From the NCBI GenBank assembly GCA_944989445.1, contig CALYLW010001200.1, positions 1 through 64,000 on the forward strand: DNA of 64,000 nucleotides. The letters run 5' to 3'. This stretch comes from Ampullaceana balthica. Taxonomy: Eukaryota; Mollusca; Gastropoda; Lymnaeidae. Every line of letters begins with the position of its first letter. Positions within the stretch are counted from its first letter, which is position 1. Under the pieces are notes generated by a model that did no database searches, was not told where the DNA came from, and saw only the letters and a program-made list of their open reading frames with translations. The translations under genes were made by a program, and so were the position numbers. Below are positions 34,640 through 46,687 of the stretch, piece by piece.

Positions 34640-35720
34640 AAAATAACAAAGCAACTGGTCCGAATGAAGTTCCTGAAACAGTATTTTAAGAACTAATCGA
34701 TGAACTTTGTCCAATCATTGAAGTATTTTAAAGACTTTCTAAAAAAGACTTAAGTGGAGTATGATTAAAATCTAGCTAATGCGGCATCTCTTTTTCAAGA
34801 ATTAATCAGACCATGGTAATTATATAGTGATTTCCATTGTTAGTATTAGTTTGAATAACATGGACATATAATATATAGTAGAATATTTAACTACCTATAA
34901 AAACAGAAATTCATGTGGCCAAATAAATTCGATTTTAAAAAAGACAGATCATATTAAACACAATTATTTGATCTTATAGATGCTATGTCGAAAAATTATG
35001 ATAATAATGATTAAAATAGAGTTAATACTACAATATTTTCAAAAGAAATTAATCAAGTTCATCAATTATATTTATTAAAAGCAATATTTAAATTTTTAGC
35101 CGTACGCATCATTTTATCCACGATTTCATTTTAGAAAAGTGTAATAATATATCAATAACGGTTAGCTCTGGAATGGTCCTTTGCCACCTACTCTTCCTAA
35201 TTTACAGAAACGATATAGCAAGCAGCATCTCATCATTATAAATATACCTTTTCAGCCTTTGTTTGTATTATATAAAGAACAATTAAATCATGACAAGATA
35301 GCAACATCTTACAAAACGTCATATATGAAAGAACTAATGTGGAAACCAGTTAGATTAGGTCTATCCATCAAAAATAGTGTCACTTTTTAAGCGTAAAAAA
35401 GAAAAAAAACAATAACAAATAATAACCCTATTATTTGTGAAAATAATCTAAACCAAGCTATAGATGAAAAAATATTTGGAAGAATAATACATTTTTAAAA
35501 ACCTGGTAATTATTAGGAACATTTTTACAGATGACAAAAAATATAATATACAATCAAAATGTTACCACAATTTGGAGAGACATATACAATAATATTCTAG
35601 TTCTATGTCCCATTTTTCAGAGAAGACATTGATAAGCTGGAAACATTTCAGAAAGAGAAGCCTACAAGTAGAGGATAAAAGAAGAAAGTTAAAAGTATTA
35701 ATAATGCATTAAAGAAAAGT
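34640..35720 (+). pseudogene. LINE reverse transcriptase relic (Jockey/CR1-like)
   Basis: Three pieces in order match non-LTR reverse transcriptase. At 34645 'NKATGPNEVPETVF' is the fingers motif. At 35155 'VSSGMVLCHLLFLIYRNDIA' is the segment before the catalytic YxDD loop, with the usual 'PQG' lost. At 35615 'REDIDKLETFQK' is the thumb-region motif. Many stops and frameshifts lie between. Dead and strongly decayed. Confidence 0.6.
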
Positions 35721-36228
35721 ATAACTTGGAAATAGAAACTAAAGATAACCGAGTACAACCTTAAGTTAGAAATCTGGATAATACTCTTTTCTTAATTATG
35801 TGTGAACGAACAAATATATACAACTTTGTGTTATTCCAGTATGGAATTCGGGCGACTAGTGAGTTATCTCATCAAAAAAAGTAAAACCAAACCCCTTTCA
35901 TAATAGAAATTTAAGAATATACATAAAATAGGGATAAGCATTGGATGCAATGATCATCTGCATAGAAGCAGTGTATTTAATAGACAAAATGGCTTTTCAG
36001 AATAAAATGATTCCAATCTTATCAAAGATACTTTTATTTTAAAATAATTTTTCTAAATATCGTTCAGATAAAAACTTAATTATGACGCTTTTTAAGCGGA
36101 TTGTAAAACAGAAAAGTAGTAAAAATAAAAATCAATATTTCACCCGACAAAATAAAGACAATGTTACTTATCTTCAAATAAACAAAAACAAGTTTAATTA
36201 GTATATTAAATTTGTATACATATTACAT

Positions 36229-36786
36229 TTAGCCAATACTTTCCTTCTTTTTCTCCTTAATCTTACTCCATTTATGAAAGCTATCTCGTTGATCTCTATG
36301 AATACGCTCAGTTATTATTTTGTCACAGGTTACAAATTCTAAGACACTGACATTTTCCTGTTTGTTATTTTTTAAATTTTCTTTAAAATGCATGTTTTCA
36401 CGCTTGATATCGCGTGACATTGATAAGTCTATAGTGAGATGCTTATCAAGACTATTTTGAAAGAAACTCAACTTAACCCATTCAGTGCTTGGATTTTGGT
36501 TTTCTTTGCATTTACGACATGTACACTTGACATTGGAGTCACTCTCATTAAAAAGATAAGCTCTAAGGAATAAGTTATTTGAAATATAATAACTTAGCCT
36601 AATATTTGTTCCTGTAAAAGGAAATTCATCATCAGGCATGGGGTGCATTTCTGAGGTCTTCTTTTCAAAGTTGTTATCTCCTTTTAAAACTTCCAATAAG
36701 TAAAACAATACATATGAAAAATCTACATCCAATATGGCTTCCTTCTTTGAACTCGCCATAATTTGGTCCTTTACGTCACAGTTTAT
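36229..36786 (-). CDS. gene 2 terminal exon: cytoplasmic domain (tail C)
   Basis: The longest uninterrupted host-like exon in the window: 185 codons plus stop, phase 0 in, acceptor 'ttgttttttccacag'. It opens 'INCDVKDQIMASSKKEAILD'. In the middle is a 'CTCRKCKENQNPSTEW' segment (CxCxxC, then NPSxEW), and after it 'DKHLTIDLS'. Near the end are 'FVTCDKIITERI' and a basic 'KWSKIKEKKKESIG'. No membrane segment, so probably intracellular. From memory, the CxCxxC...PSxEW then xxKHxxxD order recalls uncharacterised molluscan proteins with a trypsin-like fold, but the serine region would be missing. That is a weak inference. It joins in frame to the micro-exon at 39669-39691. A possible polyadenylation signal (AATAAA on -) lies near 36028. 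Confidence 0.6.
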   Translation of the reverse strand: MNCDVKDQIMASSKKEAILDVDFSYVLFYLLEVLKGDNNFEKKTSEMHPMPDDEFPFTGTNIRLSYYISNNLFLRAYLFNESDSNVKCTCRKCKENQNPSTEWVKLSFFQNSLDKHLTIDLSMSRDIKRENMHFKENLKNNKQENVSVLEFVTCDKIITERIHRDQRDSFHKWSKIKEKKKESIG

Positions 36787-37119
36787 CTGTGGAAAAAACA
36801 ACTCATTTTAAAACTCAAAATCATATTAAAAATTTTGGAATTAACAATATATTAATAATTTTGTTTAATTTTTTTTTCTTTTTCATTTAACCCTCTAGCA
36901 CACATTTACACACATTTACACACACATAAATTTATAATGTCTGTTTTTATATAACCTTAACGACAAAGACTATACAATAGACTATTGAGACATGTTTCTA
37001 AGGATTATGTAGATTTAAATCCCATCTAAATTGAAAGAGAAACATGTTGAAATAAAAGTTTACGTATGTGTATTCTAAAAAGTGTTTGTGAATAACACAA
37101 AATATATCCCTATATAATA

Positions 37120-37400
37120 TTTATATTACGCCTAAGCGCGTCTGTCTGTCAGTGATCGCTATGCAAGGTAACTCCCGATTTGTATTTTTTTTGTTTTTTT
37201 AAATTGAAAATAAAGACGTGAAATCATAATAATTTTGGTTTCGAGATTATCAGAGCGTGTGGTGTTTCGCGCTGTAAAATATTATTTAACGTGAAATCAT
37301 TGTTTAACCTTATATTAATTTGGGAAAAGGGAACAATGTAAAAAGGTTCATTTGATGCTATTGATTTTTTAACCATATGTTGATAACCCGAGTTATGTGT
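37120..37400. repeat. dispersed repeat R4, copy 1
   Basis: Shares with 46688-46925 'gctatgc(a/g)aggt(a/t)actcccgatt', 'tttcgatattaacagagcgtg' in variant form, 'gccataaaatattgtg'-like sequence and a final 'gaacaa(t)gtaaaa..gg'. A related start 'tatataataaaagcctaagt' occurs at 42990. Class unknown. Confidence 0.5.
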
Positions 37401-38550
37401 CTGTATGGGTATGTTCGCGAGTCTGTTCATGCGTGTTTGTGCATGAGAGTATGTGTGTATTAGATGTCAAAATGTATTTTTATATAGAAGGGAACCTTTG
37501 TACATTTAAGGTATAGTTCAATAATAAAATCACCGAAATCTTGGTCGAACTAATTTTATCTTAGCCACTGTTAACATTATTTTAAGCATAACTTTCGGTG
37601 AACTTTTAGTTTAAATTTTAAGTTCGATCTTTGACAAATAACGATATACATATATGGGAAAAAATTATTTAAGTGCAGACGAATTATCAAACTTACATTT
37701 TAATATAAGTTTTTATACATCTACGTATATTATCGGACGGCAGAAAATGTTATACAGAATATAATGACGTAATATTGAGGCTAATATGCGGAATAGTTAT
37801 TTTTATAAAAAGTGGCAACTTTGAGAACTATTAGAATGGTGCTTTTCATTTGCAGGGGCATGAGTTAATAATCTTGCCGAACACTGGGTGGCAACCCTGG
37901 CAACAACACTATTTATTATATCATTTTTTGCATAGCTAAACCAGCAAGGTAAATTTTATGCCCAAACCTTGCGATTCAACGTGTGTCTTTGAAACAAATA
38001 ATCCCAAATTCCCCTACCATAGGAATAAATATTCACATACATATTATAAAGCTTAATAAAAACATATCCTATTTGTCTTGACCAAAGGTCATGCATAAAC
38101 TTTAAAGGAAATGATATTGTGAATTAATGAATAGACGAATAATAAAGAAAAACAGTAAATAAAAAATATTTAAAACAATTAAAAATTTTAAAAAAAAACA
38201 TGTGTAGGATATTGCTAGAATAAAGCAATGGCATGATACATGCTTCGGGTAATAATTGTAGAGTTGTCTATTGGTGCAAGTGTGTGTAGGGGGTGGTATG
38301 TGGGCGCGCGTGTGTTTTGGTTATTTCTATGCGTGCTAATGTTTAGCCTCTAACAAGTCTACCAGTATTTATCTTCTTGAACCATTCATATGTGATTGAA
38401 ATTACGGCTTGACACGATTTTCTTTTTTTTTGCAATATAATATCGGTTTTATCATCAGTAAAGTGTGTCTTCTGTTTAAAAAAGTTATATTGCAAGTTGG
38501 TAGGAATTTTTTAATACATACTTTATGCAGGCACAATACGAAAGTAATTA
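37400..38550. other. AT-rich stretch, nothing recognised
   Basis: No supported exon or transposon. It would be intronic in gene 2 if the tail-C model is right. Confidence 0.4.
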
Positions 38551-38591
38551 TCTACCTTATCTTATCTTATCTTATCTTATCTTATCTTATC
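38550..38591 (+). repeat. (CTTAT)n microsatellite
   Basis: Seven to eight copies of the pentamer 'cttat' directly before dispersed repeat R1 copy 2. Confidence 0.9.
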
Positions 38592-38950
38592 TGTTTACAG
38601 ACGCTCCTTCTATACAGAAGATTATTGCGTCCTACGCTTATTTATGGTTTGTGTTTAGTCCTGCATTTTTATTAGAGGTTTAAATGTTGATGAAGTGTTG
38701 GTTTTCCTTGATTCTTCAGGCAACCCATTCCACGTCCGAATTCCGGACGGGAAGAATGAAAATTTGTATGTGTTTGTTCTTGCATACGGAATAAGAAAAG
38801 TGTTTTTATCCGTATGTCTATCTGAGGGTTGAATTAAGTTATCTTTGTGTTGTATTTCTAAATTAGAATTAATTGCTTTATGTATGGTTATTACTTTGCT
38901 CTTGGTTCTTCTATCCTCTAGTGTTTCAAGGTTTAATGATTTAACTAATG
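38591..38950 (+). repeat. dispersed repeat R1, copy 2
   Basis: Second copy of the family at 8961-9310: 'cagacgctccttctat', 'tcctacgcttatttatgg', 'ccgaattccggacgggaaga', 'tgttgtatttctaaattaga'. The two copies keep order and spacing, so they are a true repeat family. Confidence 0.6.
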
Positions 38951-39668
38951 CTGTTATTCTTGTCAGTTTTGAATATTCTCTAGTAATGTTTTCATTTATG
39001 AGTTATTTGAAATTAGAGTTTTGACACTGTTAAGGACCTTTGTTATTCTGGTAGAATATAGTGAGAAAAGCATGCGTAACTAAAACAGAAAAAACAAATT
39101 TGATGGGTAATATTTAATGTAATCATACTTTCAATTTTCTCGACACACATCGTGATTTTTATGAAGAAGTGATTTGATTTATCGCTTTCCAAATTTCTTT
39201 ATAATTTTCCAATAAATTTTTAAGAGGCATTTGAGACCCAAAAGCGAAATATAGTTTTTTGTTTAGTTTTTTGTGCTTACCCTGTAGCATAACACGGGCA
39301 TTGTGCTCGTATATATATACATATATATATATTAATAAATTAGCATTAAAAATATATGTTTAATATTCAAGTCATAACCAGATAAATAAACCTACTCGTA
39401 AGTTGTTTCTTTTTCAGAGAATTATACACACTCACATACACACACACTGACATATATATAAATTATATATAATTAATACATAAATGCATTTTTATTTGTG
39501 GTAAAGGGATATTTTAAGTTAGATAAGATGTTATTTTCTAAATAAATAATAACAATATGTTACATACAAAGGTATGTAATTAAAAATTTGAGTTAAGATC
39601 ACTTTAATTGTATTATTTGTTCTTTTTGAGGGATATAATCAATTAGACTGTTAAAATAAGTTATTTAC

Positions 39669-39691
39669 CTCTTTCTTTAAAGATGTTGCTT
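39669..39691 (-). CDS. gene 2 micro-exon, 23 nt (tail C)
   Basis: Bounded by 'tatttttacag' and 'GAG|gtaaat'. Enters in phase 1 and leaves in phase 0, encoding (E)ATSLKKE. It exactly repairs the frame between the exon at 40399-40474 (phase 1 out) and the terminal exon at 36786 (phase 0 in); without it the two would not join. Confidence 0.5.
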
Positions 39692-40398
39692 CTGTAAAAA
39701 TAAATATATTTCATTAGTATGTCTTATCAAATAGTTGCTTTGAAGGAAAAATACAAGTTCAAGTACTACATAAAAAAAAATTACCAAACCCCCCATTCCA
39801 AAAAAAATAAAAATAATAATAATAAATACATTTAATATGATAATACTAAATTAAATAGATACATACATAAATAAATTTAAAAAATTTATTTTTTTAAAAA
39901 TGAAACAACCAACATTAAATGTTAAAATAACTACATAATAAATTAAATTTGTATAACCAGTATACAAAAAAACGTTGTTAAACTTTTACCATATTATTAT
40001 TTTATGAGCATATACATGCACTTGTTTTTAATCAAGATTTTAAAGTCATTTTCATATTTCGGGTCTTAGAGAGAAAAGTGATACCCATTTTTTAGGTAAA
40101 ATATTTTGTGACATTTTCTAAAAGACATAGATTATTTTTTTTTACAAATAAACAATTATTTAAACACAATAATACAATACAAATGTTAATATGCGATGAA
40201 AAAATGCTAAGGTAAAAAAATGGAGATTTATAAGTATTAACATTTTAATAAGAACAGTTGATGTGCTATTAGATTTATCTGAATCTAATCTCTGAAAAAA
40301 TGAAATATTCATGATCTATTGCTTTTTCTTTATAATAACAGGTTTCTTTTTTTTTATTCTTTTTTTTTAATACAATCTTTGCTTTATGAATTCTATAC

Positions 40399-40474
40399 CT
40401 GTCTCAATGTGATCAAAACCACGAAAGTCCTCACTTGCCTGTGGAGTTTCCTTATCAATACATAGTTTGCTTTC
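40399..40474 (-). CDS. gene 2 cytoplasmic exon (tail C)
   Basis: A 76-nt exon, acceptor 'ccactttgtgtag', donor 'ACAG|gtatag', phase 0 in and 1 out. It encodes 'ESKLCIDKETPQASEDFRGF' and 'DHIET', an acidic hydrophilic linker. Phase 0 entry fits directly after the juxtamembrane exon at 55931-55979. A second frame is also open through it, so the frame choice rests on its neighbours. Confidence 0.5.
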
Positions 40475-40619
40475 CTACACAAAGTGGAGACAAGAAATAA
40501 TTGTATTATATTTGATAATTTTTTTACTTAATACCTTATAAATATAGATTAAAAAGACAGCAGCGATTGACAAAAGAATACAGAGAAATAATTATACAAA
40601 CAAGAATCCATTGTAGTAA

Positions 40620-41920
40620 AAACACATTTTAAATATAACATTAAATTTATAAACTTTTAAAGTTTTGTAAATTCAAAATTGTTCCCTTTTTTTTAAACGC
40701 TTACAAAGCACATTGGCAATAAATTACGTATATTTTTTGTTCATAATTAAACATGTCAGTCTTTTATGTGCATACATGGAAAACCAAAGTTCATTCTCAC
40801 ATTTTCCATCAATAAAGTATCATTTATCTCTACAGTGACGTTCAATTCTTTACCTTGAGTGTTTCTGTCTGCAGATTACATTATCAATATGAGATCACTT
40901 AAAACATATCTTAAAAAGAATAGGGATATTTATACATTGCGTTGAAGTAAAAAAACTGAAATATAGTTATTTTTATATTGTTTTTTGTATTATTTTTGTA
41001 TTTTTTTTAAAATAAATTTATAAATATATTTTACGGTCAATGTAAATAATTGGCCACAATTCATAATTTTTAAAATGCACCAAAGCATGTGAACAAAAAT
41101 AAAAGTTAAAGATATTTTTTTTAAAATTTCCCAGGCATTAATAATAATCCTGGAAATTGTGTGGGCAACTTGAGAAAATTTTAATTCATATTTCTCTACA
41201 TACAAAAAAGGGGATATTTTATTAAACAATAATTTAAATAACTACAAACAAACACATAAATAAACAAAACTGGTGGTGATATAATAAGTATAAAATACGT
41301 ACGCCTAACTAAAAAACATATTAATATGTACTTACAAATGCATATACACACATAATGTCAAATTATAGATTGTGTAATTATTCGAGAACCTTCAACTTTG
41401 GTAACATTTTGAGTTGCATAGCTTTTTAACGCAATTTCCCCATGGGACAATGTGTGCTTAAATATTTGAAAAGAATTTCCTGTCTGTTCGAGGTTGCACA
41501 ATCAACTACTCCTGAACCATACCAGACAGAGGGTTCGAGTGTTTTGAGAATATGTTAAGAGGTTTCCATGGACATGTCCAAGGACACGGGCCAAAGAAAA
41601 TTTCCGAAAAGGTTTACTGAAAAACCGAAAAAAAATATCAGTATTTTGTCAATTTCTCGCCAACCTTAACATTTATCGGGTTGAAACAAACGCTAAACAA
41701 TAGGTAATAATATTTAAAACAGTGTTGGTGCAGGAATTTTTGAAACATCTTTATTTTTTCGACTCCGTTATTTTAGCAGCTATTTATAGATAGCAATTGT
41801 CTTGTTTAATTTCAGAATTGTAGATTTGAAATGAATTTTGAATGTAATCTAAAATGATTTCCCTTTGTTTGAAATTGAGTTTAAATACTCATTCGAGTTT
41901 TTATTACTTGTTTCACTCTT
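40620..41920. other. AT-rich stretch, nothing recognised
   Basis: No supported exon or recognisable element. Confidence 0.4.
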
Positions 41921-41929
41921 TACGGCACT

Positions 41930-42890
41930 TGCACTCGACTAATTTACAGCCGCATCGACTATAGCCTTGGCCCGCAGTCTTTGATGACATATTTGCATAT
42001 TCTCTTAGTTAAATCTCTGACTGAGCAATTTTTTCGGCATGAATAAAACTCCCATTACATATTGTAAAATGTTTCCTAGCATAAAGTTGATTTAGGAGTC
42101 CATATTTCGTGCCTAATTTATAAATATTGATATATTTTATTTCAATAAAAAATGACAAAATATTTCTTTTATCAGTGCGAAATCTTTCGACATCTGGGTA
42201 TCGAACTCTAATTGTGTCACAGTTTTTAGGGGCATGGTATTTGAGATAGAATGTTGAATACATTTAACAGCTTGTTTTTTTCTAGACTGCTTGCTGAAAT
42301 CTACCAAAATTGTATTGTCGGATTTATTAATTTTTTTTTGTATTTACACATTGGGATCCTCTGAGGACTCTTCTTAACCTTTAAACGCGCGTTTTTTATG
42401 ACCAGAGACTTGAATATCAGATCATTTGGAGACATTTTTTTCTGTTTCGTTGTTATGTTAACTAAATTCAGATGACAAAGTGAAAGGTTGAAGATAAATA
42501 TAAATAGCAAATATTCCTTTTTTCGTATGTTGACTTGGACGTAGCTCCACTAAAGAATTTGACCCTGGTTCATTTTGCAGTGCATCTTTACTACAGACTG
42601 TACAATTTTTGTTATATATTATAATCACTTCTTAGTCCTCTTGACATTTCATGTTAGGCAGAACGTATGTATGTAGATAACTTTTTAAACAAACTTTTAA
42701 ATTTGTTTCAAACATTGCCTAACACGGAGTACAGTTTAGTCCTCTTTGATGAGTTCTGCTCATCATAATCTAAACAAAACGTAATCTTTTGAAACCTTTT
42801 TGCTGTCATAGTCTTCCATCCACGAACAAAGCTTATTTTCCACTTCCTCATTCTCACGTTGCAAAATTGCTATCGATTTTAATTAAACTG
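41930..42890 (-). pseudogene. Ginger/KRBA2-like integrase remnant
   Basis: Pieces occur in order on the - strand. Near 42800-42860 'ERENEEVENKLCSWMEDYD' matches the end of a retroviral-type integrase core (the 'SVERANQ.+E..L..WM' region). At 42009-42263 'VRYPDVERFRTDKRNILSFF' and 'IYKLGTKYGLLNQLYARKHF' are followed by 'SEI*LREYANMSSKTAGQGY' and 'SRCGCKLVECKCRK', the C-terminal 'GQGY.+C.C' cysteine cluster of KRBA2-like/Ginger-type elements. Stops and frameshifts show that it is dead. The N-terminal zinc-binding part was not seen. Confidence 0.55.
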
Positions 42891-42989
42891 TCCAGAGGGA
42901 TAATAGAAGTATTTATAATGACCAATTAATGTAATAAATTATCCTAGACATGTGTAAATTTATTTAATTGCACAATTTAATCGACAATC

Positions 42990-43260
42990 CTATATAATAA
43001 AAGCCTAAGTTCTGTCCGGTCATCGATAGCGATTGGTCCCTCAAACACATATGACTCCTACAGCCAATCATATTGATAATGTTTACGCGGACGTTCAAAA
43101 CGAATTATTTTGTTGCAGTATTTCTTTTAACGTTAATTTATAGTATTTTTGACGTGCTGCAAATGTATGCCGGTCGAGACGGCTGTTGGAGGGGAGTTAC
43201 AACATACCACCGAACGGTGGCGGAATGTCCTTGGAAGGGCTTTGTTGCTCGTTATTCATA
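42990..43260 (+). repeat. repeat fragment related to R4/Helentron-like family
   Basis: Starts 'tatataataaaagcctaagt' and carries 'tgataatgtttacgcggacg'. The 'gcggac(g/t)ttc' segment is shared with the Helentron-like copies near 16515 and 16780. Not classed further. Confidence 0.35.
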
Positions 43261-43294
43261 ATAACCAAGCATGCTGAATTGTGCACGGATTAAA

Positions 43295-43297
43295 CAT

Positions 43298-43338
<41 letters not shown>

Positions 43339-43351
43339 GATATAGATATAT
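43295..43351. repeat. (TA)n microsatellite
   Basis: TA-rich tract with a 'gatatagatata' end, directly before hAT copy 6. Confidence 0.85.
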
Positions 43352-43352
43352 A

Positions 43353-43460
43353 AGGGCTGCGAAAATTAACGATTAATTAATCGATTAATCGTTAAACATT
43401 ATAAACATTAAATCACTTCTAATATTTTGATCGATTAAAATTCAATTAAAGTGTAAAAAC
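43353..43460 (+). mobile_element. hAT-derived fragment (copy 6), one end only
   Basis: Starts 'agggctgcgaaaattaac' and continues 'gattaattaatcgattaatc', the terminus of the small hAT family, inserted at the edge of a (TA)n tract. The other end is not seen. Confidence 0.5.
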
Positions 43461-43825
43461 AATATTCCAAATATTTCACCATTAATTAATAAATACGTGA
43501 ACCCACACAAATCACTACAGTTCTCACCAGTGGTTTGGTCTCGAATAATGCATGTAGCAAGAGATGTAGAAGCTCCAAGATTTAACATGAAACCTAAAAG
43601 TAATTAACAACATCATTATACAACATTATAAGTATAGGCCTATAGAGACACTTGAACGGTCTATAATTCTTTTTGTCTTGTTTTTTTTCAGAAACATTCT
43701 GTTAAAGAAGTATTTCTTTGATGCTATATATTTTTAACTTCTTATAACTTCTTGAAAATATAATCTGTGAAATAGAATAGTTTTCCTTCATTTAAAAAAG
43801 AAAAATAATTAATTAAATGATAAGC

Positions 43826-45412
43826 GGCTTAGCGTGGGTATATGGCGCCCGGGGCAGAACCCAGGTTTGCCCCCCCCCCGGAAAAATGTGTTGATGTTAT
43901 ATAGAAAATATAATTTTTATTAGAAAGTAATAATAATACAAATATACATTTTTATGTTAGAAATAGATAGAATAGCTTTCATTTCTTTATTTAAATTAAA
44001 GCTTTCGCTTTTTCTCATATCGCAATATTTGATGTTTCAATATTTTCAGCCAAGCGAAGATCAATAGCTAAAAAAGCTATAGATTATTCCATTTGGATAT
44101 ATTCCTCATTGGTCGTAATCAATTTTCCATTTACTTAAATTTAGATAAGCATCTCTCGCAGCTGGCATTACTTATGACAATTTTAAGAAATATTTAAAGT
44201 AATACAATTTTATTAGGCACGGTAACTTTGAGCCTAAGTATCTTACTAAAATTGAATCAATCATATCGGCTTAAATTCAATAAGTCATTTTTTTAACCGT
44301 GAGGTAAATAGTTCTGGCTTGTCAGTTTCATGCTAGATACTTACTCTAATTTGAAGGCGTTATTTTAAAGTCCTTTAGATTAGCTGTTGTACTACAATTA
44401 TACCCGTTTTCCGAATTATGTAACTGCCAAAGCATAACATGAATTTCCACATCTAGGTAATCTTGTGAAGAATACAACTTTCTTTTCAAAGGTTTTTCTA
44501 CATAACAAGGCTATATAGTCGCTTTATAGTCAGCGGTCCATTTTTTAAAAGCCATGTTTAATTACAATTATTGTAGATATGTCTTAAGCAGATTCATTTT
44601 GTTTCAATAAAATCTTTAAAAGATTCTAAAACGTTTACTTTCTGATTTTTAAACTGTACACATCGCGCAACTGGACTTGTTTTGATCTTGCATGAAATAT
44701 ATGACTAGCTGTCGAATACCATTAAATCATATCTGATATCTTGTACCAGCAATATTATTTTTGGTCAACTGTATATTTTAAACTGCTATGGGCTCATGTT
44801 GAATTTGAGGTGACAAGTTCTTTACCCTTGTTCACATGATGTTCTCGAATAACTGAATCGTAATATGTTAGCAGATTCATCAGTACGTCAACAAAATATA
44901 AAAGAAAAGCCGATGAAAAATTAATTAAATAAATGCAGAAACTTTATTAAAATCAAAGTGCGTGAACATAACGTATTGCCAAAACGTTAAACTCCATAAT
45001 GACTCTAAAATTATGAACTTTATAATTACTATTTTAACTTTTATAAACTATAAACAATGAGGAATTTGCCACCCCCAACGGATTGCCGCCCGAAGAATTT
45101 GATTGGCTCATTTTTTAAATTGATCGGTTACAGTAATGTTCGCTTTTACAACAGGAGTAGCTGTCACATTTGAAGAATCAATTCATTTACCATCGGACCT
45201 GTGTCACTTTCTAATATTACTTACTGTTCACATATTTTAGGATAGTTTAGTTATTTCTTTTAAAAATTTCTTATTCTAATATTTAATTTATTTGATACAA
45301 AATTCCAATTAATTTTTTTAAAATTTCAAGCAAATAATTAACAACAAAGAATTTTCCGCCCTTAAAAATGTGCCGCCAGGGGCATTTGTCCCCCTTGCAG
45401 CTACGCCACTAA
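43826..45412 (-). mobile_element. hAT element of the ZMYM/DUF4371 type, degraded
   Basis: The left end has 'ggcttagcgtgggtatatgg' and 'cgcccggggcag'; the right end, read on the - strand, starts 'TAGTGGCGTAGCTGCAAGGG' and 'GGCACATTTTTAAGGGCGG'. These are similar imperfect inverted termini of the common 'CAGTGGCGTAGC' type. On the - strand near 43980-44130 one frame gives 'MTNEEYIQME*SIAFLAIDL' and then 'RLAENIETSNIAI', matching the last part of hAT transposases of this group. About 1.6 kb, with many stops. Confidence 0.45.
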
Positions 45413-45944
45413 AAAGTATTTCAATGACTTATTTTTACATGAAAATACCTTCAAAAAATATTTTTTTGTTTGTTTTAAAATTGTATTTATTTTATATTAC
45501 ATTTTTAATAAAAATAACATTTGTCCTTCCGTTTTACTTTTATGAAAATGACTTCAAGTTAAATTGACTGTAAATAACAATTAAATTTAAACCTTTAAAA
45601 AAAACAATGTCTATAAGATTAATGATTTTTTAAAGAGCATAATGTATGTGCTAACATATAACTTAACTAGGATCTAAATATACTTATTATAATTTAATGA
45701 CCGAAATAAACGAAAAAAAACTCTCTTTGAGTATTACATCGCAAACTTCTGCCTGAAACGTCACAGCTCAAGGCTTTACAGGTTTGCATTAGGTCTTTAA
45801 ATAAAAATTGCTCTTAAAATGAATTTATTTTAAAAACAAAAAATGGCATATAACGATAACAAACTTTAATGCACATTAACTTTATTATTTAAAAAAAATA
45901 TTTTTTTTTGTTTTGATAGATAATTAATTTTAAACAAAAAATGT

Positions 45945-46010
45945 CTAACTTTTTTCTCCAAAGTCATGCCCAATCTTGTTCTTCTCAACTGCTTTAAACT
46001 TCTTGTTATT
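45945..46010 (-). CDS. gene 2 possible alternative terminal exon (tail B)
   Basis: After an acceptor ('ttttaaaaaactcag') a 66-nt frame encodes 'NNKKFKAVEKNKIGHDFGEK', Ser and a stop. Phase 0 entry is compatible with the juxtamembrane exon at 55931-55979. Lys-rich and hydrophilic, as expected of a cytoplasmic tail, but very short, so chance is possible. Confidence 0.25.
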   Translation of the reverse strand, partial: NNKKFKAVEKNKIGHDFGEKS

Positions 46011-46480
46011 CTGAGTTTTTTAAAAAAGGAAAAAAATAATAATAAAGTAGAGTATACATAATTTATTAATTTATCAATTTTTTTATTCACAGTTTAATGT
46101 ATGCAGAGCACAAGTAAATGTGTGTCATAAAAGTAAAAAAGAACATTGAGATGAAATTTTCTTTTGAATTAGAAAATGCTTTCTACAGGTATAACATTAA
46201 CATTGCATTTTTTTTAAAAATTAGCTTTTCCTACTACTGTAAAATGCTTTAGAAACTTTTAAAAGAAATATGTAACAAAAAATATTTTATTGTGTCCAAG
46301 CTGGGGAAACCAAAGATTAACAATTTGAGTAAAAATATGATTTATAATTATTTTTTTTTATTACAGTACAGGCAATCCGCCACCTCAGGGAAAAAAAGAA
46401 AAAAAGAATAAAATATTAAAAAACTATTCAAAAGATATGTATAATGATTATAAAAACAACAACATATAATTAATTAAATG

Positions 46481-46641
46481 TATAACATAAAAACAGGGTA
46501 TTAGGCCTGACAGGACGTAACACAACAGCGAACGTTTCGGCAAAGAACCTTCCTCAACGGACAAATAGTACACAAATGAAACGAATATAACGAAATAATA
46601 CAAAAAACACTTAGCTGCAGTGAAATCCAAGTAGTCCAGTA
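46481..46641 (-). mobile_element. Penelope-like tail repeat (R2) copy 2, possible hammerhead motif
   Basis: Second copy of the repeat at 21552-21716, with the same order of landmarks and a few substitutions. The hammerhead-like order on the - strand ('GTTGAGGAAGG', short loop, 'GCCGAAACG', then 'ACGTC') is kept, though its stem II is weaker here (GGT against GCC). Confidence 0.4.
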
Positions 46642-46687
46642 CTTAATTTAATTTTAATAGTTAATTGTTATAAAATTAACTATCAAT

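Noticed and set aside
40535..40612. Second transmembrane exon candidate on the - strand, ending in a good donor after 'AAVFLIYIYK'
   Set aside because: The hydrophobic frame is interrupted by a one-base shift and no AG acceptor precedes it; the exon at 40399-40474 joins equally well to the juxtamembrane exon at 55931. It may be a dead exon of another gene copy.
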